The notes beneath the pieces were generated by a model. The model ran no database searches and was not told the origin of the DNA. It was given only the letters and a program-made list of their open reading frames with translations. From the NCBI GenBank assembly GCA_019188255.1, contig JAETXT010000013.1, positions 930,001 through 994,000 of the forward strand: DNA of 64,000 nucleotides. Reading direction: 5' to 3'. Both the position numbers and the translations under genes were made by a program. This DNA is from Verticillium longisporum. Lineage: Eukaryota; Ascomycota; Sordariomycetes; Glomerellales; Plectosphaerellaceae. Shown here one piece after another: positions 54,296 to 64,000 of this stretch; within the stretch, counting starts at the first letter, position 1, and each line of letters opens with the position of its first letter.

Positions 54296-56647
54296 TCATA
54301 CCTTCTTTACTGTGAATTCGCCCTTCAGCGCTGAAGTATCCTTGACCTCGCCATCGGCCCCCACCTCGAGGATGCCGACCTCGTTGCCGTCATTGTCCAC
54401 GAGCGACGCCTTGGCACCCTCCCGCGCACCGTATAGTCGCACCTCGACGTCCTCCGTGTAGTCGTACACGGCACCAATGGCCTTCTCGCTGCCGAGCACA
54501 AGCACCGTGTTTTCACGCACGTACAGAGGCAAAGTGCCAAAGCCGTGCGTCTCGGTGAACCAGCCGGGGCCATCGCGGGTCTCTCCCGTAAAGTACGATG
54601 TCCACTTGCCCTTGGGCAGGTAGAATTCGACTTCGCCCGACTCCTCAAAAATGGGTGCCGCCAGGATGCTGGGACCCACCATGAACTGGCGGTCGAGGTA
54701 CCAGCTGGTCGGGTCGTCGGGGAACTCGATGCACATGGCACGCAGCGACAGCGGCAGGCCTTGCGCGATGGAAGCCTGTGCCTCGGCGAAGAGGTAGGGC
54801 ATGAGACGACCCTTGAGTGTGGTCCACTTGGCCAGCGTGCGGGAGCAACCTTCTTCTGACTGGTCGTCGTCATCCATGACCCAGGGCACACGGTACGAGC
54901 TGCTGCCGTGCAGGCGGCTGTGGCTGCAGAGGAGACCCATGGCCACCCAGCGCTTGTAGATCCACGCTGGCGGCTTACCTTCGAAGCCGCCAATATCGCA
55001 GCTCCAGAAGGAGAAGCCGCTGAGACCGAGTCCGAGACCGCCGCGGACGGACTCCGCCATGGCCTCTGGGGTGGACTCGCAGTCGCCGCCCCATTGCAGA
55101 GGGAAGCGCTGCGCGCCGGCGCAAGCTGTCCGGGCGTACAGGACGGCCTGATTTTCGCCGTATCTTGCCTGGAGAGCCTCGTAGACAATCTTGTTGTAAA
55201 TGAAAGCGTAGTAGTTGTGCATCTTGTGTGGGTCAACGGTCTTGTCATGCCATTCAACGTCCAGCGTCGGGATGCGCTCGCCAAAGTCCGTTTTGATACA
55301 GTCGACGCCCTGATCGAAGAGGCCGTTGAGCTTCTCAACATACCATGTAACAGCCTCGGGGTTTGTGAAATCTACCAGACCCATACCGGCCTGCCACAGG
55401 TCCCACTGCCAGACATCACCGTTCTTGCGCTTGACAAGGTAGCCCCTCTCAGCAGCTTCGCTGAAGGCGGCTCCGTATTGCGCAATGTAAGGGTGATCCA
55501 GACGCAGACCTTCTTGCAAAGACCAGACTCTTTGAGCTGGGCAATCTGTCCCTTGGGGTCGGGGAACCTCTCCGAGTCAAAGACAAAGTCAGTCCATGTG
55601 AAGGCCTTCATCCAGAAGCAGTCGTAGTGAAACACATCAACTGGCGAGCCACGCTCCTTCATGCCTTCTAGGAAGGACTTGACAGTATCCTGGTCATAGT
55701 TGGTGGTGAAGCTGGTGGTCAACCAGAGTCCGTAACTCCAGTTGGGCACCTTGCCGGGGCGACCTGTCAGAGTGGAGTACCTCTGGAGGACCTCCTTGGG
55801 GGTAGGGCCGTAGATGATGTACCACTTTAGCCTCTGTCCCTCAATGGCGGTCTGCACGCGGGCGCACCTCTCGCTTCCGTTCTCCAGATCGTCCCTCGCA
55901 GGGGTGTCGTTGAAGCTACCATAGCCCTTTGCGCTTAGCCAGAAAGAGACGCTCTTGTAGGCCTGGACGCGAGGGGAGCCACCATCGGCGTTCCACAGGG
56001 AGATTGACTGGCCAACCTTGTTGTATGCACCAAACCTCTCGCCCAGGCCATGGACGGTCTCGCCGACAGCCAGTGAGGTCTGCGTGAACATGTAGTGCTT
56101 GAAGTCTCGCATATCCCCTGTCTGCATGGGGTTGCTTGGCGCGGGGCTGTATGCCAGGCCCACGCTACGGGCCTGCAGGGACGTGAGCCGCTTAGAGCCG
56201 TCGGCGCTGTGGAAGCGGATGTCAAAGTTGCTCGGGTCGACCGTTACAGCCAGCGAACCGGAAGTTAACGTCGTGCCCTTGTCGCTCGTGGAAATGGCTC
56301 CCGTGACCTCCGGTCTTCCCTGGGGGAATAGCTCAAAATGAGGTCCCTTGATCTGGGCACCCGCCCAGTGAGTCGCTTCGACAGAGATGATTCCATCCGC
56401 CTCGGCATTGACATCCTGCGCCACAATCAGCAAACGCACCGCAAAATAGTTATGCGATTGGCACGGTGCTTACCATGGTGATGGTGCTCCTGTTCAACGT
56501 GTGCCCGCGGCTCTCAATGGTCTTAGTCGGACACAACAGGTTGAGGCCCTTGCCATCAGGCTTCTCGTTGGTGTAGTAAACCTGCTCGGCGTGCTCAACC
56601 CACATGTTCTCCGCTGGCAGCCACATGCCATCCCTGAAGCGAGGCAT
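54296..56647 (-). CDS. GH31 alpha-xylosidase (YicI-like), one apparent frameshift
   Basis: Removes alpha-linked xylose from xyloglucan oligosaccharides; no signal peptide, so probably intracellular. Exons 56647-56474 and 56415-54296, intron 58 bases. The start at 56647 gives MPRFRDGMW as in bacterial YicI. Motifs are GETVHGLGERFGAYNKVGQ, SFWLSAKGYG, WSYGLWLTTSFTTNYDQ, nucleophile Asp in DCIKTDFGERIP, acid/base Asp in FWSCDIGGFEGKPP, and MRLMPYLF-like RLMPYLFAEA. The frame breaks at about 55494: CVWIT continues as NPYIAQYGAAF only if one base is added (ATCACCC for ATCAACCC). With it the protein has 764 residues, close to YicI. It is divergent from the GH3 gene. Confidence 0.9.
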
Positions 56648-58686
56648 GATGGGCAATATTGAAAAGAGAGGCGGACAATGGTTCGTGAGATGACAGACGG
56701 GGGTTTTGGCTCGGTCGATCTCAGGTCAGGTCACAATCCTGTCAGTTCCAGGGCGGACGGACGGGCACTGGTGAAGCAACTTTTTGTTCAAGGGACGAGG
56801 ACAGACAGACGAGACGAGTGTGAGTTGTCTCTTGTAGGCCTTGTCCAAGGCGGAGGAAAGGAAAATGGAAAATGAGCATCGCTGGCGTCGGCTTGGACAC
56901 TGGGTTGAGTCGAGGCTGACATTGTGGCCTCCGGTGATAGCCCGGTGCGGTTGGCGAATTGGGGTCAAGCAATCCCGCCGTACCCGCTTTGCAGCGAAGC
57001 TTAGAGCGACGGAGACGGACCAAGTTGTGCGAATCATGTGAGGTGAGATGCCTTGGGGTCACTGGAGAAACCTTCGGGTTCCATTGGCACGGCGGGCGGG
57101 CCGGTGCAGCCAGGCGGCTTTAACGGGGCTCGAGAGGTGTCTGGAGAGGGCAGATGAGGGGAAGCTTCGGCTCGTTGGAGGGGCGTCGTTCAGTTGAGGA
57201 GGGCGGGGAGGCGCGCTTGGCTTGCTCGGATCTGCAAGCGGAGCTCCCACGCGTATCGCGACCGTCGGCGACTGTTAGCTGCTCAATGGAGATGGCAGTC
57301 AATTGTACGTGTGTTAGTGAGGATCAGTCAGCAACATCTTCGACTCTGACAGTTGATGGCTGTGCCATATGTGACGAGGAGAGACCAGAAAACCACTGGT
57401 TGCAGTGGCCAGCGCCAGGTGATGGATGGGCAAGATCCGAATATGCAAATCTGAATTCGAGGAGCCCACCCCGCCATCAAAGGCGGGATTGTGCGGAGAG
57501 GGCAAGAAAGGAAAGGAGGCCAGAGTCCCCCTGCCCCCTCTTTCTGCGGCCTGCCGACAACCTTGAAGCGTCGGGTATCGGGTTTGAACCGTCCTCGTGG
57601 TCATTTGTGGGAGACCAGGGCCATACAGGAGATGGCATGGGATGGCTCTGATGCCTGGACGCGATGGAAGGAATTAACAGGGGCACGAAGGGATGAACAG
57701 GATAAGAGTGGAGGATGGAAGATGTGGAGGACAGGCAACTGGTGATCTGCCGACCCTTGGCTTGGCTTTGGGAGGAGAAAGAGAGTGAGCGAATTGCCCA
57801 GTGGCAGGCCAGCGGTTCTCAGAGCCTCGGACCCCCTTCTGCCGCTCTCTGGCCATTGGTGGGAACATGGCCGTCTCGGGTCCACTCCCGGCTCCGCCAA
57901 GCACCGGCTATTCGACATGTTCGACTGTAGGTAGGTACTCCTGGTGTTGTGGGTAGCTCCTGAGTTGTGCACAGTACAGGGAAAGAGAAAGAGAGTAAGG
58001 CGAGGCAGGTGGTGCCTGGACCCCTGTACCCCGGACCTTCTCCAACTGCCATCTCGGCTCCTGCTTTATATGCTTCGCAGAGGGCACCGACCACTATCGA
58101 CAGTCGACCTCCCACGCCCATCCCAACTCCAACTTCCCCTCATCAATAACACGCTCAAGACTAGGAACAGGCCACAGGTCACAGGCCACATCGGGCTACT
58201 GCACCAAAACCATGCAACAACGGCCATCTTCTCCTCATACGATCAACGCGCCCCTCGACTCGCGCAGGAACTGCCAGGGGCTGTGCTACCCCGTCCAATG
58301 GCGATGACCCAAGGCCGCAGCTCTCTGCACCGATACTCTTCCTTGATCCCCAGATCAGCACCCTTGAGCCCTTGTAATTTCCTCCCCAGATCTACCTTCA
58401 CGAGGTCGTTGAAGATCGATGCGGAGTAGGTTTACCGTTGTCAGCGGCAGCAGCCTTTTTTACCGGAATGAAGTCATTTCTGTATGCTATCCTTGGCCGC
58501 AGACCACGAGGAAGTCAAGGTCTTGGGTAGTAGTCAGGCACAAAAGAATGACATATTAATACCCCCCCTTTCCCGCGTCGGTCCCTCGAGATTTTTTGAT
58601 TTTTTCTTGGTCCGAGAACGAGAAGCGTCATTGTCGTTCACGCCCTTCCCCGTCTCCGTGTCTCTGCGACCTTTGTACCTTCCATC
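56648..58686. promoter_or_regulatory. Divergent promoter between GH31 and GH3 genes
   Basis: 2.04 kb between two start codons pointing apart, so the glycosidase pair shares this region. No GGCTAA-type XlnR/XYR1 site was found by eye. Several short ORFs occur in the probable leaders. A run of C and T precedes the GH3 start (about 58564-58570 and 58640-58685), a usual feature of strongly expressed fungal promoters. Confidence 0.5.
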
Positions 58687-61176
58687 ATGAAGTTCACCTT
58701 CGCTACCGGAGCTTCGCTCCTTATGGTGGCCGCTCAGGCCCAGAACTCCTCATGTGTTCCCGTCTACAAGAACCCGAACGCCGATGTCGATGACCGAGTC
58801 TCCGACCTCCTCAAGCGCATGACTGTCGAGGAGAAGACGGCCCAGCTCATCCAGGGTGATATTCGCGACTACCTCAACATTACTGATGGTCGCTACAACG
58901 AGACCGCCATGGAGTGGATCGCCACCAAGCGCGCCAACTCTATCTGGACCGGTCTCTTCATGAACCGCACCATGGTCAGCCGTGGAGCCAAGCTCGCCCA
59001 AGACTACCTCGTCAACGAGACGAGACTGGGTATGTTCTCCCTGTCCTCAATGCAAAAGCCGATTCAAGCGTACTGACCCATCTAGGCATTCCCGCCTTCA
59101 TCCAGAGCGAGGGTATTCACGGCTTCCTCGCGATCAATGCCACCATCTTCAACTCCCCAATCGCCCACGGTTGCGCCTTCATCCCCGAGCTCATTGAGAA
59201 GATGGGACGCGTCATTGGTGTCGAGTCGCGCGCTCTCGGTGTCAACCAGATCTTCGCGCCCGTTGTTGATCTGGCCCGTGAGATGCGCTTCGGTCGTGTC
59301 GAGGAGTGCTACACTGAGGATCCCTACCTGTACGGCCTCCCTATGACTTTTACATGAGAGTCTGGCTGACAGTATTCCAGGGCTGGAGAGTACGGCTACG
59401 CCTACGTCAAGGGTCTTCAGGAAGAGAAAGTGTGTGCCATGGTCAAGCACTTTGCTGCTTTCGCCACCCCCGAGCAAGGTGTCAACACAGCTCCTGTGCA
59501 CGGAGGTCAGAGGGAGCTTCGCACCACATATCTTCCTCCCTTCAAGCGCGCCATTATCGATGCCGATGCCTGGTCCGTCATGAGCTCCTACAACTCCTAC
59601 GATGGAGTTCCTACCATCGCGGACCACCACCTTCAGGAAGAGATCCTCCGCGAGGAGTGGGGATACAAGAACTACATCATCGTAAGCCAATCTCTCATCT
59701 CATGATGCGGGACATCCCCTCTAATAGTATGGTGTTAGTCCGATGCCGGCGGTACCGCTCGTCTTGTCGACGCCTTCAAAGTCTGCGCCGCCGAGCCCTT
59801 CGACCACGAGTGCGTCACGACCAAGACCCTGCCCGCCGGTAACGATGTCGAGATGGGTGGTGGCAAGTACAGCTTCGAGCACATCCCTGAGCTCATCGAG
59901 CAGGGCAAGCTCGACATTGCCACTCTTGACCAGGCTGTCTCTCGTGTTCTCCGCGCCAAGTTCCTGACTGGCCTCTTCGAGAACCCCTACACCGCTGTTG
60001 ACGAGGATGAGCACTGGGACTACATCAACACAAAGGAGCACAAGGCTCTGGCTCGCGAGATTGATGCCGAATCCATTGTCCTGCTCGAGAACCACGAGAA
60101 TGTGCTGCCCATTTCCAAGAAGGCTCACGTTGCGGTTATCGGTCCCATGGGTCACGGCTACGTCAACTACGGTGACTATGTCATTCACGAGGCCATGACC
60201 CGTGGTGTGACTCCCTTTGAGGGTCTCCGCGATGCCAGCGAGGGCACCGTCACTTTCACTCAGGGTGGTGACCGCTGGTCCAACTCGGATGAGAAGTTCC
60301 CTGAGGCCATCGCCGCTGCCGAGGCCGCCGATGTCGCCGTCGTTGTCGTCGGCACCTGGTCTCGCGACCAGGATGAGCTTTGGGCCGGTCTCAACGCCAC
60401 GACTGGTGAGCACATTGATGTTTCCGACCTCAAGCTCGTCGGCATGATGCCCCGTCTGGTCAAGGCGATCATCAAGACTGGCACCCCCACCGTTGTCGTC
60501 TACAGCTCTGGCAAGCCCATCACCGAGCCTTGGATCTCCGAGGAGGCCGCCGCTCTCGTGCAAATGTTCTACCAGGGTGAAGAGGGTGGTCACGCTCTGG
60601 CTGATATTCTCTACGGCCAACACGGTCACAATCGCTTGCCTTGACATATTTACTACAAATTGTCCATACCAAGCACCCGCGTACTACGACCACCTCAACT
60701 CGGCCCGCAGCTGGCCCAACCCTGGTCGCATCTACCCCAACGGCACCCTTGTCTTCGGCAGCAACTACGTCTTCAACAGCCCTCTTCCCATGTATGAGTT
60801 CGGCTACGGTCTCTCCTACAGCGAGTTCGTCTACTCCGGTCTTGAGGTTTCGACCAAGACTCCCTCTGCCGACGAGACGATCACCGTTTCCGTCAACGTG
60901 GAGAACAAGGGCAAGCACGACGGCAAGGAGGTTGTTCAGGTCTACATCAAGGACCTCGTTGCCTCTGTCGATGTGCCCAACATCAAGCTCAAGGGTTTCA
61001 AGAAGGTCAACATCAAGGCCGGTGAGACTCAGAAGGTTGAGATTGAGCTCGACGTCGGCGAGTGGGGTCTTTGGAACCCCAAGATGGAGTATGTCGTTGA
61101 GCCTGGCGAGTTCCGCATCCTGGTCGGTAGCTCCAGCGCTGATTTCCGTGCTAACACCACGGTCACTGTTGCCTGA
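58687..61176 (+). CDS. Secreted GH3 beta-xylosidase/beta-glucosidase-like enzyme, two apparent indels
   Basis: Exo-acting glycosidase; exact sugar not determined. Exons 58687-59029, 59086-59329, 59381-59681 and 59739-61176. Signal peptide MKFTFATGASLLMVAAQAQ. Domain 1 contains RVSDLLKRMTVEEKTAQL, FIQSEGIHGFL, FAPVVDLAREMRFGRVEECY, VKHFAAFATPEQGVNTAP, SVMSSYNSYDGVPT and nucleophile Asp in SDAGGTARLVDAF. Domain 2 (VLLENHENVLPISKK, GTWSRDQDELW) and a fibronectin III-like end follow. Between ADILYGQ and APAYYDHLNS the frame is lost at TGA 60642-60644. Read in the middle frame the gap says NRLPLTY, the conserved G-R-L-P-L-T-F-like segment of the family, so two single-base losses (near 60635-60643 and 60666-60672) are inferred, giving 775 residues. 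A 49-base GT-AG intron would also join in phase but removes this segment. Confidence 0.9.
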
Positions 61177-61438
61177 GTGGGGGGGATCAAGTATATAAAA
61201 CAGGTGGCCTGGCTTTGACCAGGTAATTGATGAATAATAGCTTTTCTTAATATAAACCGACATGGTCGTTACTATGCCACTAAGAAGAATTGCCACAGCT
61301 CGATTTGTATTTTCAATACTCGCATGCCTCTCACAAGTCAACTAACGCCGCCGATTTTCCTCGCCCTCGTTTCGTTGAACAACCAACCTGCCACCATCAC
61401 AACGCTTCACCAAACGCCGCCCCTCGTTGACAAACGAC
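61177..61438. other. Short convergent intergenic region
   Basis: 262 bases between the GH3 stop and the glyoxalase stop; contains TATATAAA near 61192, in a 3' UTR position; nothing else seen. Confidence 0.5.
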
Positions 61439-62441
61439 CTAGAAGTTATCCTTTCCGGTGAACTTCTCGTTCTGCACAACCTCGATCCAGTAGTTATCGG
61501 GGTCCAGCAGGAAGGCCACGTTCTTCATACGGCCGTCCGTCAGCCTCTTCTTCCAGTTGCAGTTCAGCGACTCGAAGCGCTCGCACGCGGCATCAATATC
61601 GTCGACGGTGACGCAAATGTGGCCGAAGCCCTGCGGCTGGTCGTTGCCGTTGTGGTACTTGAAGTCGGCCTCCTTCTCGGTGCCGTGGTTCCACGTCAGC
61701 TCGAGCACGCCCTCGCGCGTGGCGGTGCCGTCGCCGTCCTTGTTGTAGCCGAGGAAGAAGAGGGTGAAGCTGCTGGACTCGTTCTTGCGCAGCAGGTTCA
61801 TGCCGAGGACGTCGCGGTAAAAGGCGAGCGACTTGTCGGCGTCCTTGACGCGCAGCATGGTGTGGTTCATGCGGTAGGTCGACACGTCCGTCTCGGCGAC
61901 GCCCTCGGTCGCGGCGACGTCGTTCCACGTGATGAGCTCGACCCAGTAGCCGTCGGCGTCCTTGACGAAGGCGATGTGGCGCATGCGGCCCTCGGACAGC
62001 TTCTTCTGGAACTCGTAGCCCGCCTTCTCGATGCGGTCGCACGCCGCCTGGATGTTGTCGACGGCGATGCAGAGGTGGCCGAAGCCGCGGTGGGGCCCGG
62101 TGTTGCCGTTGTTGACGGTGTAGCTGGCGTCGTCCTCGGTGCCGTAGTTGTGCGTCAGCTCGATGAGCCCTTCGCGGTCGAAGACGGAGGCGCCTGCCGA
62201 GACGGCCTTGGGCGAGTCGTAGGCCAGGAAGTAGAGGTCAAACTTGGCCTCGGGCTGGCGGATCGTCTTGATGACGGTCATGCCGAGGAGCTCGTAGAAC
62301 TTGATCGACGCCTTGGGGTCCTTGACGCGGATCCTGGGGGTTGGTGGTGGTCAGGAGGGGAGAGGTTTGTGCTTAAGATCAGAGATGGGCTTACATGGAG
62401 TGGTTGAACTTGTAGTTCTTGGGATTCGTGGTGCCTGCCAT
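61439..62441 (-). CDS. glo1: Glyoxalase I (lactoylglutathione lyase), duplicated domain
   Basis: Converts the methylglyoxal-glutathione hemithioacetal to S-lactoylglutathione in the cytosol. Exons 62441-62395 and 62333-61439, intron 61 bases, 313 residues. Two glyoxalase modules sit in tandem as in yeast Glo1. Each has a start like HSMIRVKDPKASIKFYELLG or HTMLRVKDADKSLAFYRDVLG, the metal-ligand Glu in LIELTHNYGTE or VLELTWNHGTE, GFGHLCIAVDNI or GFGHICVTVDDI, and a final Glu in GYWVELI or NYWIEVV. The split of the first methionine codon motif (AT-G) by the intron is in phase. A housekeeping gene with no oddities. Confidence 0.94.
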
Positions 62442-63246
62442 GGTTGCGAGTCTGCGAAAGGGTTGCGCTAGAGTTCATTGTCAGGGACCATATGGGTATG
62501 AGCGTGAGTGAGATGGCAGGAACCGACCTGTGTGGATGGTGGGTTTGTTGAGGTGAGCTTGGGTGAGACGCAGTCGTTGCAGGCCGCGAAGAGAGAACAT
62601 GTACGTAGCAGTAGCTGTCGTGAATTGCTATGAAGGGGGGCTCAATGGCAGAATTGAGTGGATAGTGGGCAACTTTTCAGGTGCGATGCGAGGCAGAAGG
62701 TCCTGTCTTCTTGTTCGGGTCACAATGCCGAGGGCGCGAGTTGGGGTGGTTGTATGACGTGAAGTACTGGAGCTCCGTTGCGGATACCCCGCAATCAGCT
62801 GGTGGTACAGCACCAGATAGTAGACCGCCGCCACCCATGATGATTACGCTCATATGACTGTCACATGAAGCAGCTCCCACAAGTTCTTTGACGATCTGGA
62901 AGCTGACATTCCACGCAATCATTGGCATCGCATCAATGGCGCACTCAGACACCAGTGCTTCCTGATGCTCACAACTGGTGAGCAGCTTACCTCAGCAGAG
63001 AGACTGGCGTTCTGCCGCTCTATCTGCTATCTCTCACACCGCCTGCCCCATGAAAATGACCCCTCCAAATTACCCCGCCATCCATGTCAGTCCACTACCA
63101 GTGACGGACGGTATCGGAACCTTACGGGCAGCGCTTAATGGGCAGTGGAAAATATTTTGAGATCGCCAGCCTGTGACGGTTGTACTCACACCTCATATCA
63201 CTCACTCGCCTCCAATTATCCATTGAACCCATCCGATTTCCTCATC
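62442..63246. promoter_or_regulatory. Divergent promoter between glyoxalase and adenylosuccinate lyase
   Basis: 805 bases between two start codons pointing apart. Only short ORFs; no specific site recognised. Confidence 0.5.
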
Positions 63247-64000
63247 ATGGCTGGCTACGACACATACAGCACGGTGCTAAGCAAGCGCTACCCCTCGGAG
63301 GAGATGAAGACCATCTTCTCCGAGCGCAACCGCATCTCAACCTGGCGCACCCTGTGGTCGAACCTCACCCCCGCCGTGAAGGAGCTCGGAATCAAGGCCG
63401 TCACAGACAGTGCACTCGAAGCGCCCAAGGCCAACATCAAGATGACCGACAAGGCCTTTGATGTCGCCAAGGAGGAGGAGAGGATCCGCCGCCACGATGT
63501 CATGGCCCACGTCCACGCCTATGGCATCGATGCTGGCAAGGAGGCTGCCGGTATCATTCATCTTGGTGCCACATCTTGTAAGCACAGGCCGATACAAGAC
63601 TCGGGTTGCAAAAAAAATTCTAATGCACTAGATAGGCTACGTCACCGACGGTGCTGAGCTGATTCTGATGCGCGATGCTCTTGACCTGCTCATCCCCAAG
63701 CTCGCCAAGGTCATCTCCAACATACAGCAGACCGGCTTGGCTTGGAAGGATGTTCCTTGCCTGGGCTACACTCACTACCAGGCTGCGCAGCTGTAAGTCA
63801 ATTACCTTCATGTCAGGCAGTCTGCGTTTCATCGTAGGCTTGCTGCGATACCGGAGTGGCTACAGCTTCTGCACTTGTAGCACTCGAAAACATTATGCGC
63901 TGACATGAACCCAGTATTACTCAGGGCAAGCGTCTGGCTCAGTGGGCGCAGGATCTCGTGTCTGACCTCGAGAACCTCGAGCGCGCGCGCGCCGACCTCA
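63247..64000 (+). CDS. ade13: Adenylosuccinate lyase, 5' part
   Basis: Purine biosynthesis enzyme that removes fumarate from SAICAR and from adenylosuccinate; cytosolic. The gene runs off the right edge. Exons 63247-63577, 63636-63792 and 63915 onward join in phase. The start MAGYDTYSTVLSKRYPSEEM matches yeast Ade13 in layout. Other marks are [54 protein letters not shown] and LGYTHYQAAQ, which carries one of the conserved His of the fumarase/aspartase superfamily. Confidence 0.94.

Noticed and set aside
57154..57651. Plus ORF in the GH31-GH3 divergent promoter
   Set aside because: Composition unlike the neighbouring genes and no domain; more likely leader or promoter DNA.

Overview
The window reads as nuclear DNA of a filamentous ascomycete (Pezizomycotina, most likely a sordariomycete and perhaps Hypocreales). 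Genes carry short GT-AG introns of about 44-105 nt with CTGAC/CTAAC branch sites. There is an AT-rich block with the signature of repeat-induced point mutation (RIP), Fot1/pogo-type transposons, a VIVID/ENVOY photoreceptor, and an N-acetylglucosamine (GlcNAc) catabolic cluster with an NDT80-type regulator like RON1 of Trichoderma.

Layout. 0-4.7 kb holds housekeeping genes: the 3' end of alanine aminotransferase, proteasome subunit Rpn7 and the mRNA cap methyltransferase Abd1. 5-9.7 kb holds a two-exon gene with a degenerate retropepsin-like domain and an orphan ORF. 9.9-19.5 kb is a transposon graveyard: a RIP-mutated AT-rich block with an LTR/gag remnant in inverted-repeat form, into which two related, GC-normal pogo-like elements (1860 and 1859 bp, TA target duplications, long TIRs) have inserted. 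20-31.3 kb holds an MFS sugar transporter, a GPI-type serine carboxypeptidase, an Fpg/Nei-like DNA glycosylase, a small cupin and a VIVID/ENVOY LOV protein. 33.8-35.3 kb holds the SUMO ligase Nse2.

35.5-49.9 kb is the GlcNAc cluster: hexokinase-like GlcNAc kinase, GlcN-6-P deaminase, RON1-like NDT80 factor, GlcNAc-6-P deacetylase, and a GH3 N-acetylglucosaminidase fused to a GNAT domain. Together they would release GlcNAc from chitin oligomers, phosphorylate, deacetylate and deaminate it to fructose-6-P, under their own regulator. No dedicated GlcNAc transporter was seen in the window. 50-53.9 kb is gene-poor, with one small cysteine-rich ORF and an intron-containing tRNA-Leu(CAA). 54.3-61.2 kb holds a divergent glycosidase pair, GH31 alpha-xylosidase and GH3 beta-xylosidase-like, around a 2 kb shared promoter. 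The window ends with glyoxalase I and the start of adenylosuccinate lyase.

Several otherwise well conserved genes (alanine aminotransferase, both transposases, RON1-like, NAG3-like, GH31, GH3) need a one- or two-base correction, mostly in short homopolymers, and the deacetylase has an in-frame TAG. This may be consensus-sequence error or real decay. All exon coordinates come from reading splice signals and reading frames by eye, without alignments.
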